A stretch of 64,000 nt of DNA from Moringa oleifera. Lineage: Eukaryota > Streptophyta > Magnoliopsida > Brassicales > Moringaceae. The notes under the pieces are model-generated. The model was given only the letters and a program-made list of their open reading frames with translations. It was not told the origin of the DNA and made no database searches. How positions within the stretch are numbered: the stretch's first letter is position 1; each line of letters begins with the position of its first letter. The position numbers were made by a program, and so were the translations under genes. Of the stretch, positions 1-13,396 are shown in pieces. Location of the stretch: contig JAJFZO010000094.1 of the NCBI GenBank assembly GCA_021397835.1, positions 10,020,001-10,084,000 of the forward strand, in the 5' to 3' direction.

Positions 1-2434
1 CTTATGGGGCTTCATTTCAGAATACTTATCACTTACATGAGGAGTGTGAACCTGTTGAGTTTCAGAGAGTGGAGCAGGAGCAGTCTGCCTTTGAACTAAC
101 TGGGGCTGAGCTTCATCCTCAGGCATCCTCAGATTATCTTTCAATGGTGTGAGGTTTTTCTTGGACCCAACAGGTCTGAGACGTAATGGAACGAAGTAAA
201 GAAATATACTAGACAGTGCTTCAAGTGCAAGCTTGGAAAGATCAATGATAAGCTGCCCAAAAGATGGCCATCCAGGTTCCTCCTTCATGATCTCTACAAT
301 GGGAGTCTGTTTCTCCTTGCTTGGATGTTCTTTAAATTCAGTCCCTGAAGGTTGCTGCTGCATTGGTTCAAGCAGTAGAGTAAGTCAATAGTACAAGACT
401 GGATGAAAGAATCAGTGCTAACCATTGCATAAACACGAAGCTGACAACTTAGTACGAAGATACAATGCAGTAGAAACAATAAATTTGGTTTCCAAGAGAT
501 CAATAGACAATAGAACAAATAAACTCTCAGCGGTAAGATGAATCAGAAGAGAACTTGGAAGTAAGAATTTTACCATCCTTGAGAAGAAAGAAGGTCCAAA
601 ACCCTGCTGAAGCATGCATGTAGCATATCCAACCAAGATTGCACCAACAACCATAAGGACATCTGCCAACAAACAGCACATCACTAGGAGGCGCAGCATA
701 TTTCAGAGGAAACAGAAACCTGAGTAGTAATTTAAAAGAAAAAAGAAACAGAAGAAAGAAGTGATTGTTTCCTCTATCTTTACACATTAACCAGCAGAAT
801 ATCCATGTAATTTTAGGAGATCAGGGTTCAGGACAGAAGTTTTGGAGCAAATCAGTGCAGATGATCAAGATGGTTGATCTTGCAACTGAAGCAAAAAGGA
901 CAGTACAAGATACACCACTATATGAGAATATTTACAATTCCTGATGAACATAGACAAGGTCATGTTACTTATCTAATCAGCTAACCTAAACTTCACAGCA
1001 TGTAGCATATGGGGCAGACATTAGCCAAAATCCGAGGTTTAGATAAATCACCCAGTTCGTACAGATTGCATGAGATTTATCCAGAAAGGACCATATAACA
1101 AACAAAACTTTTACAGAAAAGGTGTAACCTCGTGCTTATCTCACACAACTTCTCACTGTTCTGGTCATAAATTCTCCCAGAAATCTCAGGTACATAAAAG
1201 ATATGAAACCGTGAAATGAGGGAGCTGTTTTTTTTCCATAATTAATTTATGTGCAGTAAAATATATTTTTCTGAACAGATATGCAGTAAAATATAAGATG
1301 AAATAATTCTCCAAATTGAGAGCTTGGATGATTTTAACTGCTTTATTTCTTTGATTCAAAATTCCCTGGCTACTGAATTCATAATAAACATTGCTTTAAT
1401 ACCATATTAAATTCTTGTCATAATGACTATGGCAAGATGGCTGCTTTGGCATCTCATTTAAGCTGAAACTATGCACACAAGATCTGCTACTCATAAAAGG
1501 TAAAAGGCTTAAAGATGTCTCAAGTGAAGTAGATCAATGAAAGAATTCAAGAATAAGGGTACATTAGATGCTAAGGAAGCAATTCAATCGTGAATATGGA
1601 CCATGATGATTCAAGGAATAGGAATTCTAACTTTGGGCTTAATCAGAGAATTTATTCAGAGTTAAGTTAGAGATGCCAAGCAAACTTCGTTTATATAAAA
1701 ACTTGAGATACACCTGCAAAGATACTTCAAAAAAGCTGAGTAATTTTCTCAGACAAAAGCCCTGAAGCAACATGGTCAAATCTTATAACAGTGTATTTAC
1801 GAGTAAGCTTTTCCGAAATGGTTTCCAAATGTAGGAAAGTGTTTTCTGCAAAGCTTGAGCAACAAGATTGAAAATTTGGTGTTTAGGAATCAGCCAAGCA
1901 TGATTCACTTGTTAAAGACTACTACTGTTCCTCAGATGAGATTAAAATAAACATCTAAGTAAAGCCAGAGACAAAATAACCACCTGTTGAAGAAACTGAA
2001 CTGTACTGATAGTCACAATCATCTTGGTTGAGGGAGATCTGCCGAAGAGCAGCATTTCCTCTATCGATAACCAACAAGGAACATGTTGGCCGAAGATATA
2101 CTACATCAAAATCATTGGAGAACTTTGCATCTTCACTGGGCCCATCCCGGTACCCGGCAATATTTGACTTCCCTCCAGCTATGGTTGTCACTCCTGCAAA
2201 GAAGTCAAACTTAGCAACCTTCTTTGCTATGGCACCATTTTTCCTTTGATAAATAGCTCTTATTTCATTTTGCAACTAATGCCAAGCTCTATAATGCATA
2301 GCCTTAAACCCAACTTCAGAACTATTGCCATATTTACAGGATGTAACCTCTGTACCAAGGTTCTAAGAGTAACTTCATAAAGCAAATCGATTTGAGTTTA
2401 TGTTTTGGTTTCAATACATACCAGCACCGATACG

Positions 2435-2465
<31 letters not shown>

Positions 2466-3692
2466 GGTAGCTACAATGTGACTTGCCTATACCTGCATCT
2501 CCAATCTTTCTGATGGCAAGATTCAATGTATCAGCAACATAAACATTCCCTTTGTCATCCATAGTTACACCTTTTGGATGATTAAAGCGAGCCTCACTAG
2601 GCTTTCCATCCACATGCCCTGTGTATCCCTGAAATGACCCAGCAACCAATCGTCCCCTGCTATCTGCAAGAAACGAAATTGATAAACAAGACACACAAAC
2701 CATGAACGAACATACAGAAAATAATTCATCACATTGATCAAGAATATATACTTCCCAATTAATGCATGAGAAAAAGTAATCAAGACAATTTTGCACCAGC
2801 ACCAAGTGTGGGCTACAAATTGGTATGAATAGTTAGAGGAATTAAAAAAATAATCTAAAAGAGCTCAATCCAACAAAACCATCTTTCCTCCATGTTCCAA
2901 GCAAGCAAAAGATTTAGATATAAGATACTATAGTGAGGGAAAGATTAAAAAAATTACATTGGGACAAAGGTGGAGTAATTTTAACAATGTTGCTGTTTAC
3001 TGCATCAACAGCATATAATTCTCCATCATCAGAGACACGGATTTTGTAAGGAACAACCCCAATCTCATTTCCTTCAACAACAGTCTCTACTACGTAACCA
3101 TGCTCAAAGTGGAGAGAATTCCCATCTGCAAAATAACACCCAATATAAAACATCAAGAGTTTGATCACTTAAACAATCACGTACATGACCAAAGAAAATA
3201 ATCATATGATATTCAATTCTGCCAATTGACCTGATTGGGGTGTTTTGAAAGATGACCTGGTCGTCCATTTGAGTAGAGAAGACAAGTGTTTTATCAGTGG
3301 CCCTGAATTTACACAAACTTACTGATGGTGAAACAAAGGGAAAGTAACAAGTATACTCGTCGAATAATTAGATCGCAATCATGAAAGTACAACTTAGGGA
3401 ATTTCAGCAGTATGAACGAAGAAAAAGAAGTACAATAACAAGTGAAAGAAGAAAATATGACAGGAAAGATACTTTTCACATAGGGTACAGATACACAAAG
3501 AGAAGAAAGAACCTAGGTTGAACAAAATAAGAATACCCATCTGCTGAGTAGGTCAGAATTACCAAACAAAACATAAGAAACAGACAAAGAGAGAGGTTAC
3601 TCGTTACCCGCAGGAGCAGCATGAGCTTGAAATTGGACACCATAAGCAGCCAAAACTATCACCAATGTGAGCAAAAGGCGCGATTCTCTCAT
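1..3692 (-). CDS. NHL-repeat membrane/secretory protein, 3' end outside the window
   Basis: Six exons read on the minus strand: 3692-3608, 3125-2958, 2663-2493, 2193-1984, 662-574 and about 357-1. All donors are GT and all acceptors AG, and the phases join without a stop for 360 codons, still open at base 1. Exon 1 is a typical signal peptide (MRESRLLLTLVIVLAAYGVQ, ending near QAHAAPAG). Exons 2-4 carry three NHL beta-propeller blades, recognisable by IRVSDDGELYAVDAVNSNIV, NHPKGVTMDDKGNVYVADTL and FDVVYLRPTCSLLVIDRGNA. Exon 5 encodes a probable transmembrane helix (DVLMVVGAILVGYATCML). Exon 6 is a polar, Pro/Gln-rich tail. NHL blades are usually protein-interaction or ligand platforms; the precise role of this plant subfamily is not known to me. 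The last acceptor is a CAG-CAG tandem, so exon 6 may begin at 357 or 354. The third intron-four gap (663-1983) is the largest intron. Confidence 0.9.
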
Positions 3693-6383
3693 GGATTTTT
3701 CCAAGTAAAACCAAACAGTTCAAAGACAGAGATGAGAAAGAGAGAGATCAGTAAGTGGTCGCAGTACCAGCCCAATTCGGTGGACGGTGGTTAGATTTCT
3801 GATAACGATTGCGCGAACTATCTTTCTCAGTGTAATGAAACCATGTGAGATTGACAGAGAAACACAATTATACACACACAGAACTCACCGAACCTGTTGA
3901 AGTATCAGCTGGGTTTGTCCTAGTTCTCCTTTTGGAGCTTGAAAACAGTAGTACCCAGGCCTGACAGCTTTTATTCTGCTCAGTTTCTCTCTCCACATTT
4001 CTTCTCAGTACTTTTATTTAATTTCCACCAAAAATAAAAGAAAGTGGAGTCTTTTTAGCACCCAGAAAAGATAAAGATTAAAGTGAGGCTTTCGACGAGG
4101 CAAGACCGTGAAAGAAAAAAAAAAAAACAGACATTATCCTGTGCATCCGTTATTAGGTGATTAATATCTATGTAGGCTCACTTATTTCCACGTCAGCAGC
4201 TTGAAAATGGGTAATTACTGGCTTGGTTTAAAAAAACCTAAAATTATAAACCACAAATGCTATTTCCACACCGGAATTAACGTAGCTGATGCCGCTTCAA
4301 AGATAGCTCCGATGATGTTTAAGTGGTTCGTGAAGCAGGCCATTTGAAGAATTGCAAAATTAAAAAGATAATTACGATATTAAAATTAATATAATAATTA
4401 TTTAAAAGATAAAAATTTCATAAAATTTTAATGTTTATTATATATTTTTTATTAAATTTTTATATTTAAAATAATAAATTAAATATTAATTTAAATTAAA
4501 TTTTATTAAAATTTTTAAAAAATAAGATATTTAATTAAAAATCTTATACAACAAATCTTTATTTAAAAATTTTCATAAATACTAAAGAAATATGTAAGTT
4601 ACAGTAACAAAAATTTTCATAAATTTTTTAATATTAAAAATATATATTTCAAATTTATAATATTAAAAAAATAAAAATAATATAATTATTTAAAAAATTA
4701 TAAATTTTTTAATGATAGTTTAAATATTATTTATATTTATAAAAAAATTTAAGATATTATTTAAAATATTTAATTTAAATATTTTAAAATTTTAAAATTT
4801 TTAATAATATTTAATTTAAAATAAATTAATAAATCAATATTTGATTTGTCATTTTTACATATAAAAGTTTGATTAGTAACATAAAATAAATATTAAGATT
4901 TTATGAGATTTTTATTTTTATTTAAATAATAAAAAATTAAAATAAAATATTTGTGATTTTATAAATATTTCATAAAAAAATCATTTTGATGTGAGTATTT
5001 TCTTGATTTTGTGATCGTACATAAAAGGATCTCTAATTTTAGTAATTTTTAATTAATTTTAATAAAAATATTTGATATTTTTTGATAATTGTAAACAAGA
5101 ATTATGTTACATCTGAATTGATGAAAAAATTATTTAATATTTATCTGAATTAAAATAACTTTAAGTATATCTTTAAATTCAAATTAAAAAAGTCAAATAT
5201 TGCCTTTAACTTGAGAAAATATCAGTTAACATATACGAATGATTTAACTATATGATTGTTTGTGTCACTTTGTGATTAACTAGATTGATAAAAAAAATTA
5301 TTTTTATTTTTTATCTTAATTTCAAAATCATGATTTTTCAAAGTTTTGTTGAAAAAATAATAAGGTTTGGTGTGAGAAGGAAACATTATTAAAATTAGAT
5401 TGCATGTCATCTTATACTTGGTTATAAAAGATTTACCCTTTTTTTAAAAATAATTTATAAGTAATATTTTTAGATTAATTATATTTAAAAATATATATTT
5501 AAAAAAATTTGTACTATCAAAAAATTTTAAAATTTATAAAAAATAATTTGTTAATAAAAATTATCAAATTTGATGGATTAAATTAAAAAGGAGTTTAAAA
5601 TTTATTTAAGTATTTTTATTACATTTTAATAATAAACATATTATCAAATTTTTATATTTTTATTAAAAAATTAATCTAAATAAATTAATAAATAAAAATT
5701 TGTTGAAGAAGTTTTAAACGTTAAAATTTGATTTAAAAAAATATAAAACTCAAAATTTAAAATAATATTAATTATTTATATTTTATTATTTAAATTATTA
5801 TTAGTTTTTTAAAAAAATACTAAGAGAATAATGATGTTACTTTTTTTTTATAGGCTTTGAGAGTGATATAGAAACGTCCTATAGGGATCATAATTAGATT
5901 TGTTGGTGGTAAAGAGAGATTAAAGATAAAAAAAGGTATGATACATTTAAAAAATCAGAATTGATTTAATATTTTTATTACAAATATTTAAAATTAAACC
6001 ATTACAAACTAACTCAAAGTTCTGAAATTTTTAAGTTGAGTTGATGAACTGCTGTGATAGATTTTTAGTGATCTAAATTTATTTTAATGATGTTATATTT
6101 CACATTAAATATAAAACATTTTTAATTAATTAATTTATTTTAAATATTAATTATAGAATTTTAGTTAATAAATTATACAATTTTCTGTCCATCAGAATAG
6201 AAAAATCTACTCCTAATATTTACTGTATTTATACAATTGGATTAATTAAGCTTACATGCATATATGAGTAAATGGGTGATTATCAATGGAGCTTATCTCT
6301 CAAAATCCCAAATAACATATCATAATTCACAAATTTTAAAAAAAAAGTCAAATACGGTATATTTACGTCACTATCGTATCACA
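3693..6383. other. Intergenic DNA between divergent NHL and SEC61 genes
   Basis: The first 250-300 bases after the NHL start codon are probably its 5'UTR and promoter. From about 4330 to 6240 the sequence is extremely AT-rich, with short runs of A and T, many stop codons in all frames and no recognisable coding or structural RNA signal. A 60-codon open frame at 6264-6446 overlaps the SEC61 promoter and looks accidental. Confidence 0.6.
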
Positions 6384-6402
6384 CGTGTCACTTTTCCATT
6401 GG
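6384..6402 (-). promoter_or_regulatory. ERSE-I element, CCAAT-N10-CACG, upstream of SEC61 alpha
   Basis: On the minus strand CCAAT (6402-6398) is followed by exactly ten bases and then CACG (6387-6384), which overlaps a palindromic CACGTG at 6382-6387. In plants CCAAT-N10-CACG is the ERSE-I site bound by bZIP28 together with NF-Y during ER stress (established knowledge). It lies about 90 bp before a TATA box and about 1.2 kb before the SEC61 start codon. Two further ACGT cores flank it: TTACGTCA near 6363-6370 and CCACGTCC near 6424. This fits stress induction of a translocon gene. Confidence 0.65.
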
Positions 6403-6490
6403 AGATAGAGTCGTGGATTCAAAGCCACGTCCTCATCAAAATGTAAGACCTAGTTTTATCTTGCTGTAGATCTCAATCTGTCTATTCCTC

Positions 6491-6498
6491 TATATATT
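6491..6498 (+). promoter_or_regulatory. Probable TATA box of SEC61 alpha
   Basis: TATATATT sits in a pyrimidine-rich context after the ACGT cluster. A transcription start near 6520-6530 would place the T-rich leader with the GGGCTTAGGGTTT-like stretch inside the 5'UTR, as is common for plant housekeeping genes. Confidence 0.5.
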
Positions 6499-6556
6499 CT
6501 TCACAACCGGGGCTTAGGGTTTTTTTTTTACGCTTCTCTGATTTCCGATTCACAGG

Positions 6557-7532
6557 GTTAGTTTTCAAAGCTTTTGATTTCTGGATCTGTATTTTGTTCC
6601 TTTTTTTTTTTGAAAATTTCTGAATTTAATCCAATTTTTTTCCAGTCAATTAACTGATGAATTGATGATAAGCTGATTTGGTAATTTCATATTCGAGTTT
6701 TGTAGATCTGAAATTAAAGTTCCCCCTCGCTTTTCTAGGCAGCCAAAAGGATTAGTTCGTCAGTTGTTTTCTCAGATCTGTTTGTACATGCATATGTATA
6801 TCTATTTATTCATGTGTATGTGTATAGATACGTTTGCATGTATGCACGCTGATATGATTTGGCGAAACTCACCTATGCTGAAGTGGTAATTGGTATATGG
6901 TATTTATTTGATGTTCTGATGGATATGGCTTGCATGATGGCTTGGTTTGAATGGATCTGTAGAGCGGATTGTGCATTTCAAGCACATTTCTGTGTATGCT
7001 TGTAAGTGTGGATATGAGTAATTTGTAAATAGGTTATCTTGGAAATCCTTGATTTTCCGTCTCAAGGCCAAATGGTGGAACAGCAGTAACTAAAAATTAA
7101 TTTTAATTCTTTTATTCTTTTTTGGCTGTGGTGGGCTGTGTGGGGTTGGTCCATCTAAATTACCATCAGGGGGCTTGGGACTTTGCCTTGTCATGGTGTT
7201 GATTTCAGTTTAGTAGTGGGCAAAGATATAACAAATTACTTCCCCGTTAAGATACTTTTTTGAGAGGTCTGATCTGAACTTTCCCTGGTTGATTCTGTTC
7301 ACCTTGAATAAGGATTCAAGAAAAGGTTCAGGGAACTGTGAATATGTTTTCTTATTCAAAACTAACTTGATTTTTAAATGATTTTGGAAGTTGCAAACCA
7401 ATTTTGTGCTTTTTCTTTGTCTCCCCTGTTTGTAAGGGATTGGAATTTGGATTGAGAAAGTAATAAGTGTAAACGCGTTGAGTGGTTAGGCATTTTATTT
7501 GTTTTATTTATACCTATGGATGGCTGCTGCAG
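6557..7532 (+). other. Probable 5'UTR intron of SEC61 alpha
   Basis: A donor-like G|GTTAGT at 6557 and an acceptor GGCTGCTGCAG ending at 7532 bracket about 975 bases without sustained coding potential, rich in T. The remaining leader 7533-7563 runs directly into the ATG. This is inferred from the splice consensus and the distance from the TATA box to the start codon; no transcript data are available. Confidence 0.5.
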
Positions 7533-7563
7533 GTTTTAATTGGCTTTGTTTCATTGAAACAAG

Positions 7564-10500
7564 ATGGGAGGTGGATTTAGAGTGCTTCATCTTGTCAGAC
7601 CATTTCTTTCATTTTTGCCTGAAGTTCAGAGCGCTGACAGAAAAGTTCCATTCAGAGAGAAGGTCATATACACTGTGATTTCTCTTTTCATCTTCTTGGT
7701 ATGCAGTCAGCTTCCTCTGTATGGCATACACTCTACAACCGGTGCGGATCCATTCTATTGGATGCGTGTTATTCTTGCGTCAAACCGTGGGACAGTCATG
7801 GAGCTTGGAATCACACCAATCGTGACATCTGGACTGGTCATGCAACTTCTTGCTGGTTCAAAGATCATTGAAGTTGACAATAATGTACGCGAAGACCGTG
7901 CATTGTTGTAAGTATCTTGTTCAGCCATGTTTTGGGTAGCTTGCTCTGTTAGTATGAAATTCTTTAATGCAATTTGCACTGGAAGATGGATTTCTGAATG
8001 CTTCCTTTGCCTCATTTTTCTGTTTTCATGTAAGATGATAAAATTCTTTCATTATACTCGTTCTTTTTGCTTTATATCGTAGTCTCAAATGATGAGCTCT
8101 ACGAATGTCTAAAATTCTGTTCATGTAAGAACTATTACAATTAGTCTCACTGACATTTAGGCTCCAAGGTGGCATTATCTTTCTTCAGCTGCAAATTTCT
8201 TCTTCAACTTGTTTCCCATGAAAACCACATGATGATTTCCTTTTTTCTCCCAGAAATGGTGCACAGAAGTTGTTGGGCCTCCTGATAGCTCTTGGTGAAG
8301 CAGTTGCCTATGTTCTCTCTGGGATGTATGGCAGTGTTAGCCAACTTGGAGCAGGGAATGCCATTCTAATTATCATGCAGCTCTGCTTTGCTGGCATAAT
8401 TGTTATATGCTTGGATGAACTTCTCCAGAAAGGTTATGGTCTGGGCTCAGGAATTTCCCTTTTCATTGCAACCAATATCTGGTGAGATTTGTTAATGTTT
8501 CTCAATTCCCTGTTAATATGTTCCCAATATTCAGTAGAGTTCTTGTGCCACAGCTACAGATAGTCTTCGTACATCTATTATGTTTCTGGTCTCTGAATGT
8601 TCAAAACTTGTGATTCCCTTGCAGTGAAAACATCATCTGGAGAGCTTTTAGCCCAACCACTATTAACAGTGGGCGAGGAGCTGAATTTGAAGGTGCTGTT
8701 ATTGCCTTATTCCATCTACTGATAACTCGAACTGACAAGGTTCGGGCTCTCCGAGAGGCCTTTTACCGGCAGAATCTTCCAAATGTGACAAACTTGCTTG
8801 CTACAGTCTTGATTTTCCTCATTGTTATCTACTTCCAAGGGTTCCGAGTTGTGTTGCCTGTGAGGTCGAAGAATGCCCGTGGGCAGCAAGGGTCTTATCC
8901 AATCAAGCTGTTTTACACCTCTAACATGCCCATCATTTTGCAGTCTGCACTTGTGTCCAACCTCTACTTCATCTCCCAGGTACTGAAATTAGATAATTGT
9001 TTGCATTTGTTGAAGTCATTTTTCTCTGGTTTATTAAATGGCCAATCTAATGCCATGGATCCTTACAGTTGCTCTACAGAAGGTACAGTGACAATTTCTT
9101 CGTTAATCTTCTGGGTAAGTGGAAGGAATCTGAATATTCAGGTGGCCAATATGTCCCTGTTGGTGGTATTGCATATTATATCACGGCGCCTTCCAGGTGA
9201 CTAAGACCATTTCCACTCAAAGATCCTTGATTTTTTACTGTAGCTTGCATTTCTGTTGGTAAAAAAGCACTAAAACTGCTATTATTTCTTCTTGTCTTGT
9301 GGTGCTCACAGTACTCCATTGTTATGTTTCTACTGTTTTTGCAGCTTTGCTGATATGGCAGCCAATCCTTTCCATGCATTGTTCTATCTTGTGTTCATGT
9401 TGTCAGCATGTGCACTATTCTCAAAAACTTGGATTGAAGTTTCTGGATCATCCGCCAGAGATGTTGCCAAGCAGCTTAAGGTATGTGATATCTACATACC
9501 AAACATTCAGTTGATCAAAATTGTTGTGTTGGATAGTCTATCTGTGGGTTGTTAAGTCTGGTAGTTTGACTAATTGTTGGATCTGATGACAACTCTATCG
9601 CCTTTATAAGTTCCGTGGTGGTCTTGTTGGATTTGATCATGCAATATGAGACACAGATTCTGATAATCATAACCCGAGCTAGACTTGAGTTAGTTGCCCT
9701 TTCTGGTTCTTGAACTCAGCAGGATATTAGTATGTGATGTTTTCATTGGTCACATTGAATTTGAGTTTGGTTTGCTTTGAATTCAGCATGTTCAAATTGA
9801 ACATGGTTTGCTGAGAGATAATTGTGACATAATTACTTTCAGCATACTAAAATTTTGGTTAGATTTCAAACCTTTTGGTTTATTTTAGCATCTGCATTAA
9901 ATTCAATTCAGTTATTACATTTTGAAATTTGTTTGAGTGTTCAAAAGTTGAAATATGCTTAGTACCATGCTTGCCCCCTCCCTCTTTTAACAATATGAAT
10001 AGGTAGGAAGGGTACTTGGGTTTGGGTGGGACAGTCCTGTACACTTTAACTTTGCTTAGTGCTTGTCTACATGGATTTCTCAATTGAGTTTAGTCATTGG
10101 ACCTTATATGATGCACATTTAGCATGTTGTGGTGAATAGTGTAACTTGTGCTGTAATACAAATTTTGTATAGTTGTTAATGTGATAACCTCCATTGAAAG
10201 GTTTTGATATGATATACAAGCTGAGACGATGTCTACTGCTTGCTTTCTACTCACATGGTAAATGCCAAAAGAGCTGCATATTTGGAAGTGGTATATCATC
10301 AAAGTTATATCTATCAATTCTTAGGCCTTTTAGTATATTAATGTGAAAATGCGGACAGTATTGGGGACAGACAGCTTATTACTGTGTCAATTATCAATGC
10401 TACCGTTAAATGTTGGCATGTTTAATTCTATTAAGGAATAGTTTATTCATTGTGTACATATTAGTTAAATAGGTTTTGAGCTCCATCAGAAGTTATAAGT

Positions 10501-10758
10501 TTCCTTTCCTTGTTGCAGGAACAACAAATGGTGATGCCTGGGCATCGGGAATCAAACTTACAAAAGGAGCTGAACCGCTACATACCAACAGCTGCAGCAT
10601 TTGGGGGCATGTGCATTGGTGCATTGACAGTGTTGGCAGATTTTATGGGGGCCATTGGTTCAGGCACTGGAATTCTTCTAGCCGTTACCATCATATATCA
10701 GTACTTTGAGACATTTGAGAAGGAAAAAGCTAGTGAGCTTGGCTTCTTTGGTTTCTGA
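7564..10758 (+). CDS. SEC61A: Protein transport protein SEC61 subunit alpha
   Basis: Exons 7564-7907, 8254-8481, 8625-8979, 9069-9196, 9345-9480 and 10519-10758 splice in phase to 476 codons plus stop, the usual length for the family. The protein is the pore-forming subunit of the ER translocon, which with SEC61 beta and gamma moves nascent proteins into or across the ER membrane. It starts [20 protein letters not shown] and contains the cytosolic N-terminal helix, about ten hydrophobic segments, the plug region after the first of them ([17 protein letters not shown]), the conserved loop [20 protein letters not shown] near residue 265-285, and the C-terminal [18 protein letters not shown]. 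All introns obey GT/AG; the fifth (9481-10518) is the longest. Upstream sits an ERSE-I element. Nothing is truncated, so the gene is expected to be functional. Confidence 0.97.
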
Positions 10759-13300
10759 GTTTGAAACTCGGATAATGGAGCAATGGTTGGTGGTGTCATT
10801 GAGCTCCCTTGCAATTTTGGTGAGCTAAGAGTTTTATGTAGGTGCTCCTATTTAACCCCAAAGTTGAGATTAAAACTTAGGGTAGTTAGTTAACATTACA
10901 GAAGCCATGTGAGATATTACAAATGCGCATCATCTGAGACATAATCTCGTTCTTTTTCTTTTCTGCCTCTGGTTTTGTGATATTAAGTTTATTGTATCAG
11001 TGGATATGCACGAGTTAGATGCTTCAATTAATGTTCTGCCAACCATTGAGTCAAGTGGCCTAGTATTTCATACTTGTGCCATTTGGGATTTTTTTTTTTT
11101 GATCTGGATGATTTTTGTTACCTTAGCAAATAGCAAAAGATGAAAACCAAAACATTTGTGATGGATTATAAGTGGGTGTAGCCTGCATATTTGTGTTATA
11201 AATGGAGATTAAATTGAATGTGATGTTATCTGAAGATGATTATCAAAAGGCATTTAATTATAAATGGTGCAAGCAATGGATCAGTTGTGGTTTCTTCTCT
11301 GTGACAAATCATTATTGGGTAAGAGAAAGGGGACGGTTGCTGCAAATTGGAAGAAAACAATGCTTTTTTTCTACTTCTTTTGGGTCTATGATGTGATTAA
11401 ATGGTGGTCTGAACTGTTTTAGTGAGGATGAATAGCAGAGTTTCCTCCCTGATGATGGCATCTAGGTATTGTTGAAGGAGTGGAATAACAGGTGTGGGAT
11501 GGGACAGTAGTGCCCCACACAAGTTGCAATTAAACGAAAGCTGGTAAATTCCAAACAATCCCATCATCTCCTCTGGCCATTTTCATACTTGAGGATATGC
11601 TGTTGCCCTTCTCCCTGTTGGCAGAGGGCCTGTTGTCCCTTAAAACTGGCCTTTTGAGCCCTTAAAGGGGGCACCTAGGAGCTTTCTGTAGAGTTGACCC
11701 ATCAATCAATGACCCACAGCACTGTCATCCTCTCTTCATTGCTCTCATTTCAATTTTGAAATTACTGAGCTTTCGCAATAATAACATGTACAGCAAGAGC
11801 TTTCCCAACAGCAATGATGATGCTCTTTACACTCACCTTGTTCAAGCCATCTTTTTCCCTTCTCCATTTCTGGCTTTTCTCCTTTCAATTTTGAAGAATT
11901 ACTGTTCTACACACTTCAAAAAAAAGAAAAAAGAAAAAAAAGAGAACGAGGTTTCTATTAAGAGATCTACCATACATGTATATGGCTTATGTTTCCTTTG
12001 AAAGGGCACACAGCAATCCTATCTTACATTTAAATTTACTCCTAAAGATCACCTACTTTCCAATTAAAAGAAATGAAATTTAATAGACTAGGACAATTTT
12101 GGCTGACACTTAAAAAGTTTAACAGTGGAAATGTAGTTGTAGTTGAGGCTTCCTTGTCTTCATCCTTGACTTCAAATACATTTAATCTTTCTTAGCAAAT
12201 AACAGCTGCAAAAACTAATTAATTCCTCCACATGTCCAAGACCTCTCCCTTTGAAAATCTTTTGGGTACCACCAAAGTCAGGTAGTTTTCATTCAACAAA
12301 CCCAAATTCATCATAGCAATATTTTTCTTTTTTTACGAATCCCTCCCATCATCTTTTGGATTCTTCTTTTATTGTGGCAAATAATTTTACAACCTTTTAT
12401 TTATTTATTATTTCCTCATATTTACATAAAGTTATCAAAATCAATTTTGCCTAAAAATCTATTAAAATTAAAATAAACCCATGAAATTAATTTCATTTTT
12501 GTTTAAAGCAGATATGATAGTACCTTGGGTTAATCTCAAAATCCAATTCCCACCAATAAATTGGAATCACCAATCACAACCCCACCTCTTAACATTTTTT
12601 TTTTGTGTTTTGGACTAATGAGACAATCCTCTTTCCTTATCCCAACAAATTCCATTTGGGAACCTCATTTTTCATCCATGTTTTTCCAATCCATATTCAA
12701 AAAGAAAACAAAAAAGAAGAAAAAGAAGCAAGTAAACAAAACATTGATTTCCTTCATTGCCCATCCTATCCCTTTCATTAGATTTCACAAAATGTTCCAA
12801 TTTATTTTTTTAGAAATATCAAGCTTTAATAATTCAAATCCAAATGTTAATTCATTTTTAGATGCAGAAATTTAGGGTTTTATGCGGGGCCCTCATGATT
12901 GACAACAAAGATTGCTCAAGTTCTTGTTGTAAGACCATAGTCACAAACATGATTTATGGTCTTCCTTGGTCTACAAATAATCATGTCAGTGACAAGCAAA
13001 GATCTTATAATAATTATGTTTATTTTTCTTAATTATTAATAAAAATTTATTAAATACATGAAATCAAATCTCTTAAATTTCTCATCATTCAAAAATTATA
13101 TTTTTAAATAATAATATAAATTTCGATTTTTATCTTTTATTCATGGGAAAAATATTTCTAATATGATGGGCTATAAGAAAATATTTTGTTTCATTTTTAA
13201 AATAAATTTGTATATTTTTATGGTTATATTTTAATTATTTTTTAAGAATAAACTGGAATGTGGTGATATTTAAGGAATTTTTGGCAGCCTAATAAAAACA
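10759..13300 (+). other. SEC61 3'UTR and gene-free intergenic DNA
   Basis: The first 300-450 bases after the stop are probably SEC61 3'UTR. The rest is AT-rich with poly-A and poly-T tracts (for example 11920-11945 and 12700-12730). Short open frames at 11202, 11756 and 12561 are low-complexity (Lys- or Phe-rich), lack family resemblance and are not accepted as genes. No RNA gene recognised. Confidence 0.6.
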
Positions 13301-13390
13301 CTGGCATGCCGAGTTGGCTCTATGCAACTGTCCGGGAATCAATCTGCCAGTGGAGGGACCCGTTTCGATCCAGATTTCATCCACGATGGC

Positions 13391-13396
13391 CACGTG
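13391..13396. promoter_or_regulatory. G-box CACGTG in the DUF641/GIL1-like promoter
   Basis: A perfect palindromic CACGTG in the context GCCACGTGTT lies about 450 bases before the pyrimidine-rich likely transcription start near 13830. G-boxes bind bHLH (PIF) and bZIP factors; since GIL1-family proteins act in light-dependent growth responses, a PIF-type site is plausible but unproven. Confidence 0.4.
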
